A stretch of 64,000 bases of DNA, from contig CM057830.1 of the NCBI GenBank assembly GCA_030068075.1, forward strand, positions 22,600,247 to 22,664,246, in the 5' to 3' direction. Below the pieces are notes generated by a model. The model saw only the letters and a program-made list of their open reading frames with translations, was not told the origin of the DNA and did not search any database. The translations under genes were made by a program, and so were the position numbers. The DNA is from Paguma larvata (Eukaryota; Chordata; Mammalia; Carnivora; Viverridae). Below are positions 1 to 10,000 of the stretch, piece after piece; the stretch's first letter is position 1; each line of letters opens with the position of its first letter.

Positions 1-599
1 ATCTCACTATGTTACTTCAAACTTTCAGATTAACTTCCATGGTTAAGCCTTCATGTGTTCATCTACTTAATAGGGATACAAATACCTATACCAGCAATAT
101 CACAAGTTGCTATTTGAACACATTGAAATAATAAAATACTAGCAAATATTGGATATTATTATTTAACTACAGCTAAACAAACACGGTTGATACAGATGTT
201 TTCAATGTTGGTGCCTGCCAGCAAACATATGTTAGCTCAGCAAGAAATATTCTTCATATATTCTATGAAAATATTCACATCAGGGACTGTTCATTAATAA
301 AAGTTAATCACTTAACAACTAGAGTATTGTTTGTTTCTTCTACCTCACAAATTTAGGTAAATGAACTAAAAACATATGAAGATCTAGGCTTTACGGTGAA
401 AAATGTGTTCTTTCTCCATTTGTTTTTTTTAAGATCTTTGGTATTTTATTGTTTTAGGAAGAATTAGTGAAAGTGTAGGCAATCCAGTGTAATTGTCAGC
501 CTCGGGCTCCAAAGTTCAGCAAACTTTGCTTTGCATCCTGGCTCCGGTTCTAAAGATGCTTCCTTAGATGAATAGCTTAAAAATAGTATTTTTTGAATT

Positions 600-795
600 C
601 CTGTTATATCATAAGCAGTGTTGCAAATACTTCACATATGTGAACTATTTAATTTTCCCATTAATGTTGGAAGTAAATTACTACCTTTGTCCCTGTTTGA
701 TAGATGAGGTTACTAAGCTAATAAACATTGGATACGTACTCAACAACGTTTACTAGGGCCTGTGCTCTTTTCCATTAAACCACACTGCTCATCTA
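600..795 (-). repeat. MIR SINE fragment, antisense
   Basis: Ancient mammalian-wide MIR in reverse orientation. The + strand shows the usual reversed MIR layout: an ACTTCACATATGTGAACT-type segment, then a GATAGATGAGGTTACTAAG-type segment equivalent to the GATGAGGAAACTGAGGC core, then a decayed tail. It is strongly diverged. The short open frame across it is not a gene. Confidence 0.6.
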
Positions 796-1555
796 TAAAA
801 GAATATTAACTGTTTTATTAGTTTGTGATGATGACATGAGACAGTAGGTGGTAATAGCAGTTCAACAGCACACTGTAAGCGCTCAACAGTAGGATTAGAG
901 TGATAGATTCCAAGCATTTGTTGGTCATTGCATTCATTTTTACAACTTGGGTAGTGATACTAAAACTAGCAAAACTTATGAACAGCAAAAAAGAAAGATA
1001 GTTATTAATTTAAAGTAGTTAATAAGGAACTAAGTGAAATCAGTTACTTATTAGTAGAATGAAAACATTAAGTACAACTCAAGAGAATATAGTGGGTTTT
1101 TTTGGTAAAAACATTCTTTTATTGACAAACCATGTTCAGATGTATAAAAGCTGTATAATTATTAAGAACATCTTTTATTCACGTGAGTCTACATACTGTT
1201 TCCATTCAACAGTGTCACAAACACATCCTTAAAAGAAATAACACTGCAGTTATTCACATAGAATAAAGAGTATCATCCTTAGAAACTTTAATTAGCCTTT
1301 AGAAAGTTATTAAACACAGCACATATGCTTAATATGTTCTTTCACTGAAATAATGGTACTTGGATACAACAGAATTCTGACCTTGTTACAAAATATTTTA
1401 TAGGTGTGACTTTTATAAAGTCACACCTATATATATAGTATATTCCATGCACCACAGTGTGTGAACATGTTTATTTACTTATACATATATACAGCTTACA
1501 TTATTAGAAAAATCTTTGATTAATTTGCATTTTTAGTTTAATATTTGTATTTTCT
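796..1555. other. unannotated AT-rich stretch
   Basis: No open frame of interest and no interspersed repeat I can name, apart from a possible small MIR tail near 825-895. It contains the perfect hairpin at 1399-1431 listed separately. Confidence 0.5.
1399..1431. repeat. perfect 15-bp inverted repeat (hairpin)
   Basis: The left arm TATAGGTGTGACTTT at 1399-1413 is exactly complementary to the right arm AAAGTCACACCTATA at 1417-1431, around a 3-base loop TAT. Outside the arms pairing stops almost at once. It could be the relic of a small inverted-repeat transposon, the product of an inverted duplication, or chance. It is short for a microRNA precursor. Confidence 0.9.
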
Positions 1556-1772
1556 CTATTTTTGGCTTTATTGAGGAATAATTGACACATATAATTGCAT
1601 ATATTTAACATACACAGTGTGATCATTTGATAGACATTTTCATTGTAAAATGTTTACCCACATCAAGGCTATGAAGACATTCATCATCACCTCATATAGT
1701 TAATTCTTTTTTTTGCAGTGAGATAGATGTTTAAAATCTACTCTCAGCAACTTTCAAGAAGATATGATGTTT
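1556..1772 (-). mobile_element. antisense L1 3' UTR fragment
   Basis: The + strand reads like the reverse complement of an old mammalian L1 3' UTR. It has a TTTATTGAGGAATAATTGACA-type opening, then a CATTGTAAAATG segment, a CATCACCTCATATAGTTA segment, and ATCTACTCTCAGCAACTTTCAAG. The SINE at 1773-1994 interrupts it. A short continuation may follow to about 2040. No coding sequence remains. Confidence 0.65.
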
Positions 1773-1994
1773 AAATTTTTTTTGTTCATGTTTATTTATT
1801 TTGAGAGAGAGAGAGAGAGAGAGAGTGGGTGTGCAGGGGATAAGGGCATAGAGAGAGGGAGAGAAAGAATCTTAAGCAGGATCTGCCCTGTTTGTTCAGA
1901 GGTTGATTCAGGGCCTATCTCACAAACTGAGATTATGACCTGAGCCAAAAATCAAGAGTTGGACACTCAACCAGCTGAGCCACACAGGTGCCCC
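1773..1994 (-). mobile_element. tRNA-Lys SINE (SINEC type), antisense
   Basis: Reverse-complement carnivore SINE. A T-rich tail is followed by a (GA)n middle, the GATTATGACCTGAGCC region and the tRNA-like end GAGCCACACAGGTGCCCC. Imperfect target-site duplications flank it: AAGATATGATGTTT at 1759-1772 and AAGGATATAGTGTTT at 1995-2009. Few CpGs remain, so it is an older copy, and it sits inside an antisense L1 fragment. Confidence 0.9.
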
Positions 1995-2088
1995 AAGGAT
2001 ATAGTGTTTTTGATGGACTGATGATTAGAATGTAAGGGATCACATTTCTTCTCCATTAACACTCACTGTTAAATCACATGCAGTTTAT

Positions 2089-2285
2089 TTTTTTTTAAAT
2101 TTTTTAACGTTTTTACTTATTTTCGAAAGACATAGAGACAGTGTGTGAGCAGGAGAAGGGTAGAGAGAAAGAGACACAGAATCCGAAGCAGGCTCCAAGC
2201 CCGATGTGGGGCTCGAACTCAGACCGTGAGATCATGACCTGAGCTGAAGTCAGCCGCTTAACCAACTGAGCCACCCAGCTGCCCC
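2089..2285 (-). mobile_element. tRNA-Lys SINE, antisense, perfect 14-bp TSD
   Basis: Complete reverse-oriented carnivore SINE with the ATCCGAAGCAGGCTCCA segment, the GGGGCTCGAACTC segment, the ATCATGACCTGAGC segment and a tRNA-like end. The target-site duplication CACATGCAGTTTAT is perfect at 2075-2088 and 2286-2299. That indicates a fairly recent insertion. Together with the + strand copy at 2426 it makes an inverted SINE pair about 140 bp apart. Confidence 0.95.
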
Positions 2286-2425
2286 CACATGCAGTTTATA
2301 CTTATACTCCCTCAAGAATATAAAATCTAGAATAATCACAGAGCATGGGGCAGATGTAGTATACATGTAGTATACATGATGGGTCCAAGGAACAGTGTCA
2401 CCATTTTTACAGAGCTCAGTTCTTT

Positions 2426-2630
2426 GGGCACCTGAGTGGCTCAGTCAGTTGAGGGACCCACTTAGGCTCAGGTCATGATGTCGAAGTTCGTGGGTTGGAG
2501 CCCCACACTGAGCTCGCTGCTGTCATTGCAGAGCCCACTTCAGATTCTCTGTCCCTGTCTCTCTGTCCCTCCCCCACTTGTGTGTACGCACTCTCTCTCT
2601 CTCTCTCTAAAAATAAACATTAAAAAAAAA
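2426..2630 (+). mobile_element. tRNA-Lys SINE, sense
   Basis: Sense carnivore SINE: head GGGCACCTGAGTGGCTCAG, A/B-box region with GGTCATGATG and GGAGCCCCAC, a CT-rich middle ending in a (CT)n run near 2591-2608, then AAAAATAAACATTAAAAAAAAA. No clear target-site duplication is visible. Confidence 0.9.
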
Positions 2631-2925
2631 GTAACAAAACTTAGGTCTTAGTGGGATGTTGGCTTTTTTTTATCGAAGTTTATGTCCCCAACCTGGAAGT
2701 TATAAATTAACAGTATATAAATGTGCATTTAAAGGGAATGGTAACAAGTTCAGCATTAGCCAGGGCACATCTTCACCTGGGTTTAATATTATTGGGAACC
2801 AGTGAACCCCAAGTCTGGAGGTAGACACGACCTCTAGTGCTACAGATGAGGATGGCTCTTTATTCTCAAGTTCTTAAAAGTCTGTGGATGGATGCTCTGT
2901 AGGTGTTCTTTAGAGCTGTGTTGGA
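2631..2925. other. unannotated stretch
   Basis: Unique-looking sequence between the SINE pair and a MER5A-like element. I see no open frame, promoter or repeat to name. Confidence 0.4.
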
Positions 2926-3100
2926 GACATGTGTCTCGAACTTTCATTTGTGTAGGAAGCATCTGGGGAGCATGTTTTGGAGCTTTGATTCACTTAGCCT
3001 GTGGTGGGAACTGAGCCCTTTGCATTTCAACCAAATTACCAGATAATGCTCATGTAGGTGGTGAGTAGATGATACCTCGAATAGCAAGGCTTTAAAGCCC
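2926..3100 (+). mobile_element. MER5A-like hAT miniature DNA transposon
   Basis: Diverged match to the MER5A consensus as I remember it. TCTCGAACTTTCATTTGTG corresponds to the TCTCAAACTTTAGTGTGCA start. AGGAAGCATCTGGGGAGC and a TTTGCATTTCAACCAAAT-type segment follow, then GATAATGCTCATG. It is a non-autonomous ancient element and encodes nothing. Confidence 0.6.
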
Positions 3101-3807
3101 AGATGATGCATTACTTAGATGAGTATCATATATCCTTAAGGAATTTTCCAGATCAGTCTTCTTTGACATTTGTGAGCCAGATCACTATTTTTTTTAATCT
3201 GTGTTGGTACGTGTTTTAAGCTCTCTCTTACATCCCAGGGAATATTTATTAATCATAATTTAGATCTGAAGTAATTTTTGTTTAAGTGGTTCCCAGTGCA
3301 TACTGAGTCCACAGGTTCCCCAGCCAATCTAATGCATTAGATCTGGGGTTTGTTTTCCTTATTAAAAAAAAAAACCTTTCCTTAAGTCGTCTGTGATAAA
3401 CACCATTGTTTTTTCTAGTATGGAATGACAGTACTTCAGTTTTGAAACATGAGGCCAAGATCATAACCTCATCAGAATGTATTTTAACTGGAATAAGACT
3501 TTCTTCATTGCCTGAGGGAAGATGCATTATTAGTGACATGTGCTTTTTTTCTGGATCCAGAAAAGATCATATAAAGCTGTGTTTCTACTGTATCTTTAAA
3601 ATAAAATCAGCTTCATGTGAGCCAACTTTCTTTCACGATACTGTAGCAAGGAAAAATGTTAATTTAGCAACTTGTTCAATATTAAATCATAATTTTGGAG
3701 ATTTGGATTTAATTTATCTTAAAATCAAATGAAATCCTTTGTGATGTGATACATGATTTGTAACAGTTTCAGGCGAAAAATATTGTAAGTTTTGAATTTT
3801 TGTTCAG
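3101..3807. other. unannotated stretch upstream of candidate exon
   Basis: Mostly unique sequence with oligo-T and oligo-A tracts near 3188 and 3365. A chance-open frame runs across 3406-3732 without any recognisable domain or codon character. The last 20 bases act as a plausible polypyrimidine tract and acceptor for the candidate exon at 3808. Confidence 0.4.
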
Positions 3808-3915
3808 TTTAAACCTGGTGCCTACATGAAATTTATTGAGGCCAAGAAACATAGACTGCACCGGGCTTGGAAATCTTTGCCTCGTGGTACCCAACATATA
3901 AGTGATTATAAAGAG
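3808..3915 (+). CDS. candidate internal coding exon, 36 codons, gene unidentified
   Basis: The interval is bounded by an acceptor-like TTTTTGTTCAG and a donor AAAGAG|GTACTGAG. It is exactly 108 bp, so it is symmetric (phase 0 to phase 0 if frame 1 is right). The frame is open only between a TGA at 3793 and a TAA just after the donor. The translation starts FKPGAYMKF, passes through EAKKHRLHRAWKSLPRG and ends ISDYKE. The composition is protein-like and very basic, and the interval keeps CpGs (CTCGTGG, ACCGGGC) unlike its flanks. The polypyrimidine tract is modest. I do not recognise the protein. If real, the window is partly intron of a + strand gene; otherwise it could be a piece of a retrocopy. 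No other exon in the window clearly joins to it. Confidence 0.4.
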
Positions 3916-3959
3916 GTACTGAGTTAATTTATTTTTAAAACTTTTGGCATGATAGGCAT

Positions 3960-4075
3960 GAATTAAAATTTTCCATTTTTACCATTTTGAGTGTACAATT
4001 TTATGACATTAAATGCACTCACAGTGTTATGAAATCATCACCACTATCCATCTCCAGAACTTACTTAACTGTTTA
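3960..4075 (-). mobile_element. antisense L1 3' UTR fragment
   Basis: The + strand contains CCATTTTGAGTGTACAATT, then a GACATTAAATGCACTCACAG-type segment, then GAAATCATCACCACTATCC and CTCCAGAAC. These follow in order the well-known reverse complement of the old L1 3' UTR. It is short and diverged. Confidence 0.6.
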
Positions 4076-4889
4076 AGATGCAATTTTTTCATTTAAATTC
4101 TTCTTTTCTAGAGTTGGTTACCCACGTTTAATTAAATGTACATATTTTAAATTTGAGATTACTTTTTAAATGGGAGAATTGAGTTCCATCTGTCTCAGGG
4201 CACTGAAAGAATTTGACTTTCAAAAATGATTCCTGTTTTGCTGTTGTTGTTCCTCATGACTTCCTTTTTATAGGAATATTTTCTTTAAACATATTGACAG
4301 TCAATTTGACAAGCTGTCACTTCTGGCAAATGCCACTTTTTCCCTGAGTAATTTCCTTCTTTCAGCAAATAGTATTAGTCACTATATCTTATTGTGTTGA
4401 ATATCCCCTTTTAACACAGATAATGCAAAATGTTTTGACTAATAATTCTCAGAAAAAAATCATATTGAATAAAAAGTTAGAGGACCAAAGGCATTTACTC
4501 ATAAAGAAACAAATTGTTTTTCCTTGATACGGACAGTGGTCAAACCAATAAAATAAATAGAAAATTAAACAAAATGAACAAATTTTCATCTGAAATGTGT
4601 GCTACCAGGAACATTGTGGGAATCTGAATTAATAGGCCCAATACTCTAATGCCGGTTAAACTTTTCAAGATAATTTACAGAGTAAGAAGATTAAAATCTT
4701 TGTTACATTACTTGTACAACTCTTTCAACTAGCTAAATGACTGATCACATCCTCCTCTCCATCTCCTGGCCTTGTAGGCTCTGTAAAGGAAAAGTGTCAG
4801 ATGTTATGAAAGTGAAAACAGGGGCTGTTAACCTTTAATCACTGTTTTCAAGGAATTATGGATCAAGGAAAATTCTCTTAACTGAAAAA
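4076..4889. other. unannotated stretch
   Basis: AT-rich unique-looking sequence. I see no supported gene, RNA or named repeat. The right end may already belong to the antisense L2 that follows. Confidence 0.4.
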
Positions 4890-5160
4890 CAGAGAATTGA
4901 TGCTAAATAGATGTTTGCTAAGTAAAGATTTAAGGTTGAAGCATTCCTGGTAAAGGGGAAGTGGAGGCCTGATCAAAAGCCCTGAGTTGAGAAGGCAACA
5001 AAAGGAAAGGCTAGTAGGGCTGAAGCCTGGCTCAGGAAGGAGGGATTGGTCTTTACACAGGTTGGAGATCATGTAAAGCCTTGTAGGATGCTTTCAACGT
5101 TTTGGACCTCTAAGTACAATGGGAAGCCACTGAAATCTTTCAAGAAGGATATTAACATTT
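4890..5160 (-). mobile_element. antisense L2 LINE fragment
   Basis: The + strand matches the reverse complement of the L2 ORF2 and 3' region: ATCATGTAAAGCCTTGTAGG, then CAATGGGAAGCCACTGAAA, then TTTCAAGAAGGATATTAACA. This is the L2 segment that normally reads ...CCTTGTAGGCCATGG...GGGAAGCCATTGG.... The SINE at 5187 splits it and a remnant continues after it to about 5530. Confidence 0.7.
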
Positions 5161-5186
5161 AAGATTTTTTTTTTTTATTATTTTTA

Positions 5187-5425
5187 GGGACACCTAGGTG
5201 GCTTAGTGGGTTAAGCCTCCAACTCTTAATTTTGGCTGTCATGATCTCACAGCTCCTGAGTTCGAGCCCCACATTGGGTTCTGCACTCAGGGTGTGGAAC
5301 ATCCTTGAGATTCTCTCTCTCCCTCTCTCTCTCTGCCCCTCTCCCACTCACGCTTTCTCTCTCTGTCTCTCTCTCTCTCTCTCTGTCTCTCTATCTCAGA
5401 ATAAATAAATAAACTTATTTTTTTT
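5187..5425 (+). mobile_element. tRNA-Lys SINE, sense
   Basis: Head GGGACACCTAGGTGGCTTAG, then CATGATCTCACAGCTCC and GAGTTCGAGCCCCACATTGG. A long CT/TC microsatellite middle follows (about 5312-5396), then the tail AATAAATAAATAAAC. It is inserted in an antisense L2. Approximate direct repeats ending in ATTTTTAG and AATTTTAG flank it. Confidence 0.9.
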
Positions 5426-5530
5426 TAATTTTAGAAAAGAAACTTTAGCTACTAAGTAGTGAATATGAGGCAATAATCTTCATGGGGATAGGGTTAGGCT
5501 ATTCTTGCTTAAGTCAAGAATACTTATATC
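5426..5530 (-). mobile_element. antisense L2 remnant after SINE insertion
   Basis: The string ACTTTAGCTACTAAGTAGTG corresponds to the L2 segment CACTCTGGCTGCTGTGTGG that follows the piece left of the SINE. The two L2 parts are therefore colinear and were one element before the SINE inserted. Confidence 0.5.
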
Positions 5531-5905
5531 CTTTCTATTGGTGTAAATGAGATGAAAGTTACTACAGGAACATCACATGTATTTCAATAACTGAGGGAGT
5601 GATATACTTGCCTAAAGGGACATTAACAATACTTGAACAGCTGTTAATGTCTGTTGCCTTTAGGAAATTTATTTCATCAAACATACAGTGTTTCAACCCT
5701 TATTAACTTATTTCATAAGTCATTATATTCTGAATCTGATCCCTTCATTCAGTGCTACTTTGCTCTTTATGTGAGTATGTGAAACGCAACTGCTGTCTGT
5801 AGTCATAGTTTACAAATACAGAATTAAAAGTATTTATCTTATCTTTGAAAATTCTTCTTCCTATATAAAGTTAACATAATATTCTCAAGAAAGAACAATC
5901 AAAAT

Positions 5906-6105
5906 TGTGTTTGAATTCTGGTTATGCCACTTCTCAGTCATTTGAGCTTGAGTAAGGTATTTATCCTTTCTGAACCTCACTTTAGTCATCTGGAAAAGGC
6001 AGTAATAACATGTACCTAGTAAAGTTGTTGATATAAAGCCATCTATGAAAAAGGCTAAGAAGAGTGACTGAACCATAGTAAGCCTTCACTAAGTGACAGA
6101 TGCAC
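5906..6105 (+). repeat. MIR SINE, sense
   Basis: MIR in sense order: TTTGAATTCTGGTTATGCCAC (CCTGGCTCTGCCACTTACTAG equivalent), GAGTAAGGTATTTATCC, TGAACCTCACTTTAGTCATC, GGCAGTAATAACATGTACC, and a tail with ATAGTAAGCCTTCACTAAG. All five landmarks are in order, with heavy divergence. Confidence 0.75.
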
Positions 6106-6208
6106 AAATAATTCAAATGTACAACGGATGTTAAAAAAGGATACTGTAGCTTATAAATGTGCTTAAAGTGTAAAGCACAAATTATTTTTTAAATAAATGG
6201 TCATATGA

Positions 6209-6420
6209 GGGGGGCATCTGAGTGGCTCAGTTGGTTAAGTGTTCAATTTCAGCTCAGATCATGATCTCACAGTTCGTGGTTGGAGCCCTGTCAGGCTCTG
6301 TGCTGACAGCTTACAGCCTGGAGCCTGCTTTGGATTCTCTTTCTGTGTCTACCTCTCTCTCTGCCCCTCCTCCACTCACACTCTGTCTCTCAAAACACTA
6401 AACATTAAAAAAATTTTTTA
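6209..6420 (+). mobile_element. tRNA-Lys SINE, sense, first of a tandem pair
   Basis: Head GGGGGCATCTGAGTGGCTC, then ATCATGATCTCACAGTTCG, GTGCTGACAGC and a CT-rich middle. The tail is AAACATTAAAAAAATTTTTTA. It abuts the next SINE directly. The left target-site duplication AAATAAATGGTCATATGA (6191-6208) is found again only beyond the second SINE, at 6641-6658. Confidence 0.92.
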
Positions 6421-6640
6421 GGGACGCCTGGGTGGCTCAGTTGGTTGAGCGTCCGACTACGGCTCAGGTCACAATCTCATAGTCCATGAGTTCGAGTCCC
6501 GCATCGGGCTCTGTGCTGACAGCTCAGAGTCTGGAGCCTGCTTCGGATTCTGTGTGTGTCTCTCTCTCTCCCTGCCCTTCCCCCACCCATGCTCTGTCTC
6601 TCTCTGTCTCAAAAATAAATAAACATTAAAAAAAAAGTTA
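6421..6640 (+). mobile_element. young tRNA-Lys SINE, sense, second of a tandem pair
   Basis: Near-consensus felid SINE with many intact CpGs: GGGACGCCTGGGTGGCTCAG, GAGCGTCCGACTACGGCTC, GTTCGAGTCCCGCATCGGG, GCTTCGGATTC. The tail is AAAAATAAATAAACATTAAAA. It is inserted at or in the A tail of the preceding SINE, so both share one outer target duplication. Its CpG content makes it younger than its partner. Confidence 0.95.
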
Positions 6641-6979
6641 AAATAAATTATCATATGAATATACTAGGGACAGAAATGCTTTTTAGATTTTGGACTCAAG
6701 AAAATATATTAAGTTTATAGTTCTCTTTGCTTGGGTAGCATATATTTGCATATGTGATCATTAAAATCTGTCTCTCTTACAATAATGAATTGCCAAGCAA
6801 TAGATGTTTAAAGTATAGAGACTTAAAGTATAAAGAGATAAAAAAATATTTAATTCTAAGGCCTCATCTATTTGGAGATGTAGTGTGTCTGCACATGATC
6901 AAAGAACTCTTTTGCAGTCTCTTATCTGTGCACCTAATAGGGCTTTCATTTCTCTTTGAGTCAGCCCTTTAGAACTATT

Positions 6980-7075
6980 TGTTTATTTAGTTAGTTAGCT
7001 AGTTCTTTGTTTATATTCAGATATAATTAACACATTTTTAGTAGTTTCAGTATACAATCTAATGTGAATCAGCCT
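6980..7075 (-). mobile_element. antisense carnivore L1 3' end fragment
   Basis: The + strand shows TTATTTAGTTAGTTAGCTAG, then ATTCAGATATAATTAACACA, then GTAGTTTCAGTATACAATCT. This corresponds to the reversed carnivore L1 3' UTR region with GATATAATTAACATACAG and AGTTTCAGGTGTACAAT. It is short and diverged. Confidence 0.5.
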
Positions 7076-10000
7076 TTTCATAGAACTACTTTGTGAATAA
7101 TTTGATCAGCTTCCTCAACACCTATATTTTAAAATGTAAATCATACTTGAATGGCATTAAGATATGGTACTCTGTTAAGGTGTAAAACCAGGTTTCTTCT
7201 ATATAGTTGAGGGTTGATTTTGAGCATTTCATGTGACCTCTGTTCGTCCTCCTCATCTTTCTAGGATGCTTCAGTGATATGGTTATTTGCAGTGGAGCTA
7301 CTCCTAATAAGGAAGTAAGACTATTGTTTCTTGGACATCATTCAGCCTGAAAAGCACTTTTTTTCTTACCCAGAGATATAAAGGTCTATAAAATCTTTTC
7401 TTCTGGCAGCAGCAGGAAAAAAAAAAAAAAAGTCCTACTTCACATGCAGCTTTTGTAGTTTTGGATATTGTTATTCTAGACTAAGAGTTCCCATTTTTGC
7501 TTCAAAACTTGTTATGCACAGAGCTGATAGGTAAGTGACGACCAAAGCACTTGATTTACTAATGTCTGACAGTCCTCCAGTATCTACCAGAATGTAAGAC
7601 TTGTTTAACGATAGCTCAGTGAAAAGCAAACAAGCCTTCCTGAGCCTAAAATAAGGCCTTCTGCTGGCCTTCCCATTAACCGAAGGTAAATGGGCCAGCA
7701 GTGGCTTATGATGATCAAGCACAAATGGTGAATAGGCAGCTGTCATCCTTAGCAGTTTCTCCATGGTTTTTTTGATACTTGGAGGTATCATGTGTTTAAG
7801 GAAAAGAAATCCCCCAGCCTGGTTCTTATTTCAGAGAGGCTAACTCAGTTCAGTCATAACCCTTTCTTCCTGCATGTCATATTCTGACCAATAAGAATAG
7901 GGATGCTGCCTTATTGAGAGGAGCTGGTAAGAAGATGGGGGGAATGAGGCCAAGGTACTCTGCTTGAGCATGGGACTGAGACTAGAATGTGAAGAGAGGA
8001 CCTGAAAGCTTCCTCTCTACACAACTCAAGGTTACGTGGATTCATCTTAGAAACAGAGGTAAGGGGGAAATTAATAGAACTGCAGTTTGTAAAGTCCATG
8101 GAGTTAAGACAGACTATAATTTAAAGAATGTGAATACCCACAGTTCTTTAATTTGAGTGTGCCACCATTTAAACCTTAGTTTTGAAGGAAATGACCATCA
8201 CATTAGATGGGAGAGGTTAATTACAAAATGCAGCCTTAATTTCAAAATGTTAACGTAAATAAAAGGTGATTGTTAGAATTATAAGATATTGTAAGGTTTA
8301 ACTAAAAGGTTTCTATATCCCTGGGGGTTTTTGCCCTTTTTATCACTCTTCTTCCCTTCTCTCTCTCCCTGACTCATTCCCCCCCACAATTTCTCACTAA
8401 AAACCACCTTGCTGTGGCCATTTAGTTCAAGGAAACCATGTATGCTAGGAACAAGCTAACACTGAACTCTAAAGTATCTAGAAGCAGGTTGGGGAAAAAA
8501 GGAAGGCCAGCTTTTTGGTTAAGTGAAAACATTATCCTGCCCACTCCTGGCAAAATGTTTTGCCGGAGGTATATGTGGATTCACCCTGTGGGTTTAATTC
8601 TTTTCAGTTAATCCTTTAGTCGACTTTATGAAGTCAAAACTAAAGACATGCTGCTGGCATTGTTGAAAAGAGATAACTGATCTGTGTGGAACCTGTGGGC
8701 ATTTGATCCACTAACTGAAGAATCAAATGGGGCTCAACTAACACAAATGAACAGGTTTCCTAAGGCAAAAAAAAATGGTTGGGAGTGAACCAAGTGCTTA
8801 CACTTGGGAGATTTTTATTTTATTATTATGTTAATTGATTTTCTGCATAGAAAACTTGCTTTATATTTGAATATAATGGTCAGTGTCTAAGAAGAAACAA
8901 GAAGTTGGTTTCTCGCCCCCTGCTTGACCTTTTCTCCCCCTTTATAATTCACCTGGGTGAGATTGTAATGTTACATAAGGGATATGTAGCATTTTTGTTC
9001 ACAGATTGGTATATAGCCCAGGATATGTATAATTTCAAAAAAAATCTGTATTTAAGGAGCTTGTAAAAAATCTGTATTTATCATTAAAGATTTGTTAATT
9101 TAAATGTGCTTAGACTCTGATATATGAAAATAAGTCTCTTTCCATCTTAAGATTTCATTAGATGCAAATTGGGTTCAATTTTAAGTACTACTAGTGTATA
9201 AATAAAATGTGAAATCCCTCAATCTTTTGTGAAGGCATTTAACTTTCATTCCTTTATACTTCTTCCATCTTTGCATATATTTGTACTCCCTTGCATTTCT
9301 ATAGGAATGCATTTGACTCTGCCTAAAATGTGGCCACTTAAACTTTTTTATATTCTTTTTCTATCTAGTGCAATCCTGTGTACATGACAAATATTCTGTA
9401 CATATTTAATTTGTAAGCAAAACTGTGAAAGTCCTATGTGTTTTTAAGATGTGGGACCGAGGTAACTTTCTAGCCCTATAACAGAAGAAAAACACTCTGA
9501 GAAGCCAGGTATGTTGGGAGATCATTGTGTTCTTACCTAAGGAGATACTCTTTTGAGTAACTTACATGCCCTCACAACCTCAGGTTCTTGTACAAGTAGT
9601 TTGAAACCAGGTTGTTAAGTTTCATTTTCCCTGGTAGAGTGCAGACAATCCAAATCAATAATGTGATGTACACATTTCACAAAGCTAGTGCCAGACTTCA
9701 GCAGCAAAATGGTCATATGTCTCCAGTGGTGACAAACAGAGTACTTTTTATTTGGGCAATGTGGTCATGAAATGTGAAATTCCTGTGTTCATTTCTTCTT
9801 AAAAAGAAGCAGAATAGGAAGCTTCTGTCTTCAGCCTATAGCACATACCCTTGCCAATGCACAAAGAACTCACATAAAATCTTTTTTTTTTTTTTTGCTT
9901 AAATTTGAAATAATTGTCACTGTTGTCAATTACAGAATCGTACTTCTTTTACAAGGTATAATTCATGCTTGATTTACTTCAGAAATGGGTCATTTTTAAT

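Noticed and set aside
3406..3732. 108-codon + strand open frame
   Set aside because: No domain, no start context, AT-rich chance composition. Its mirror frame on the minus strand is also open, as expected for chance.
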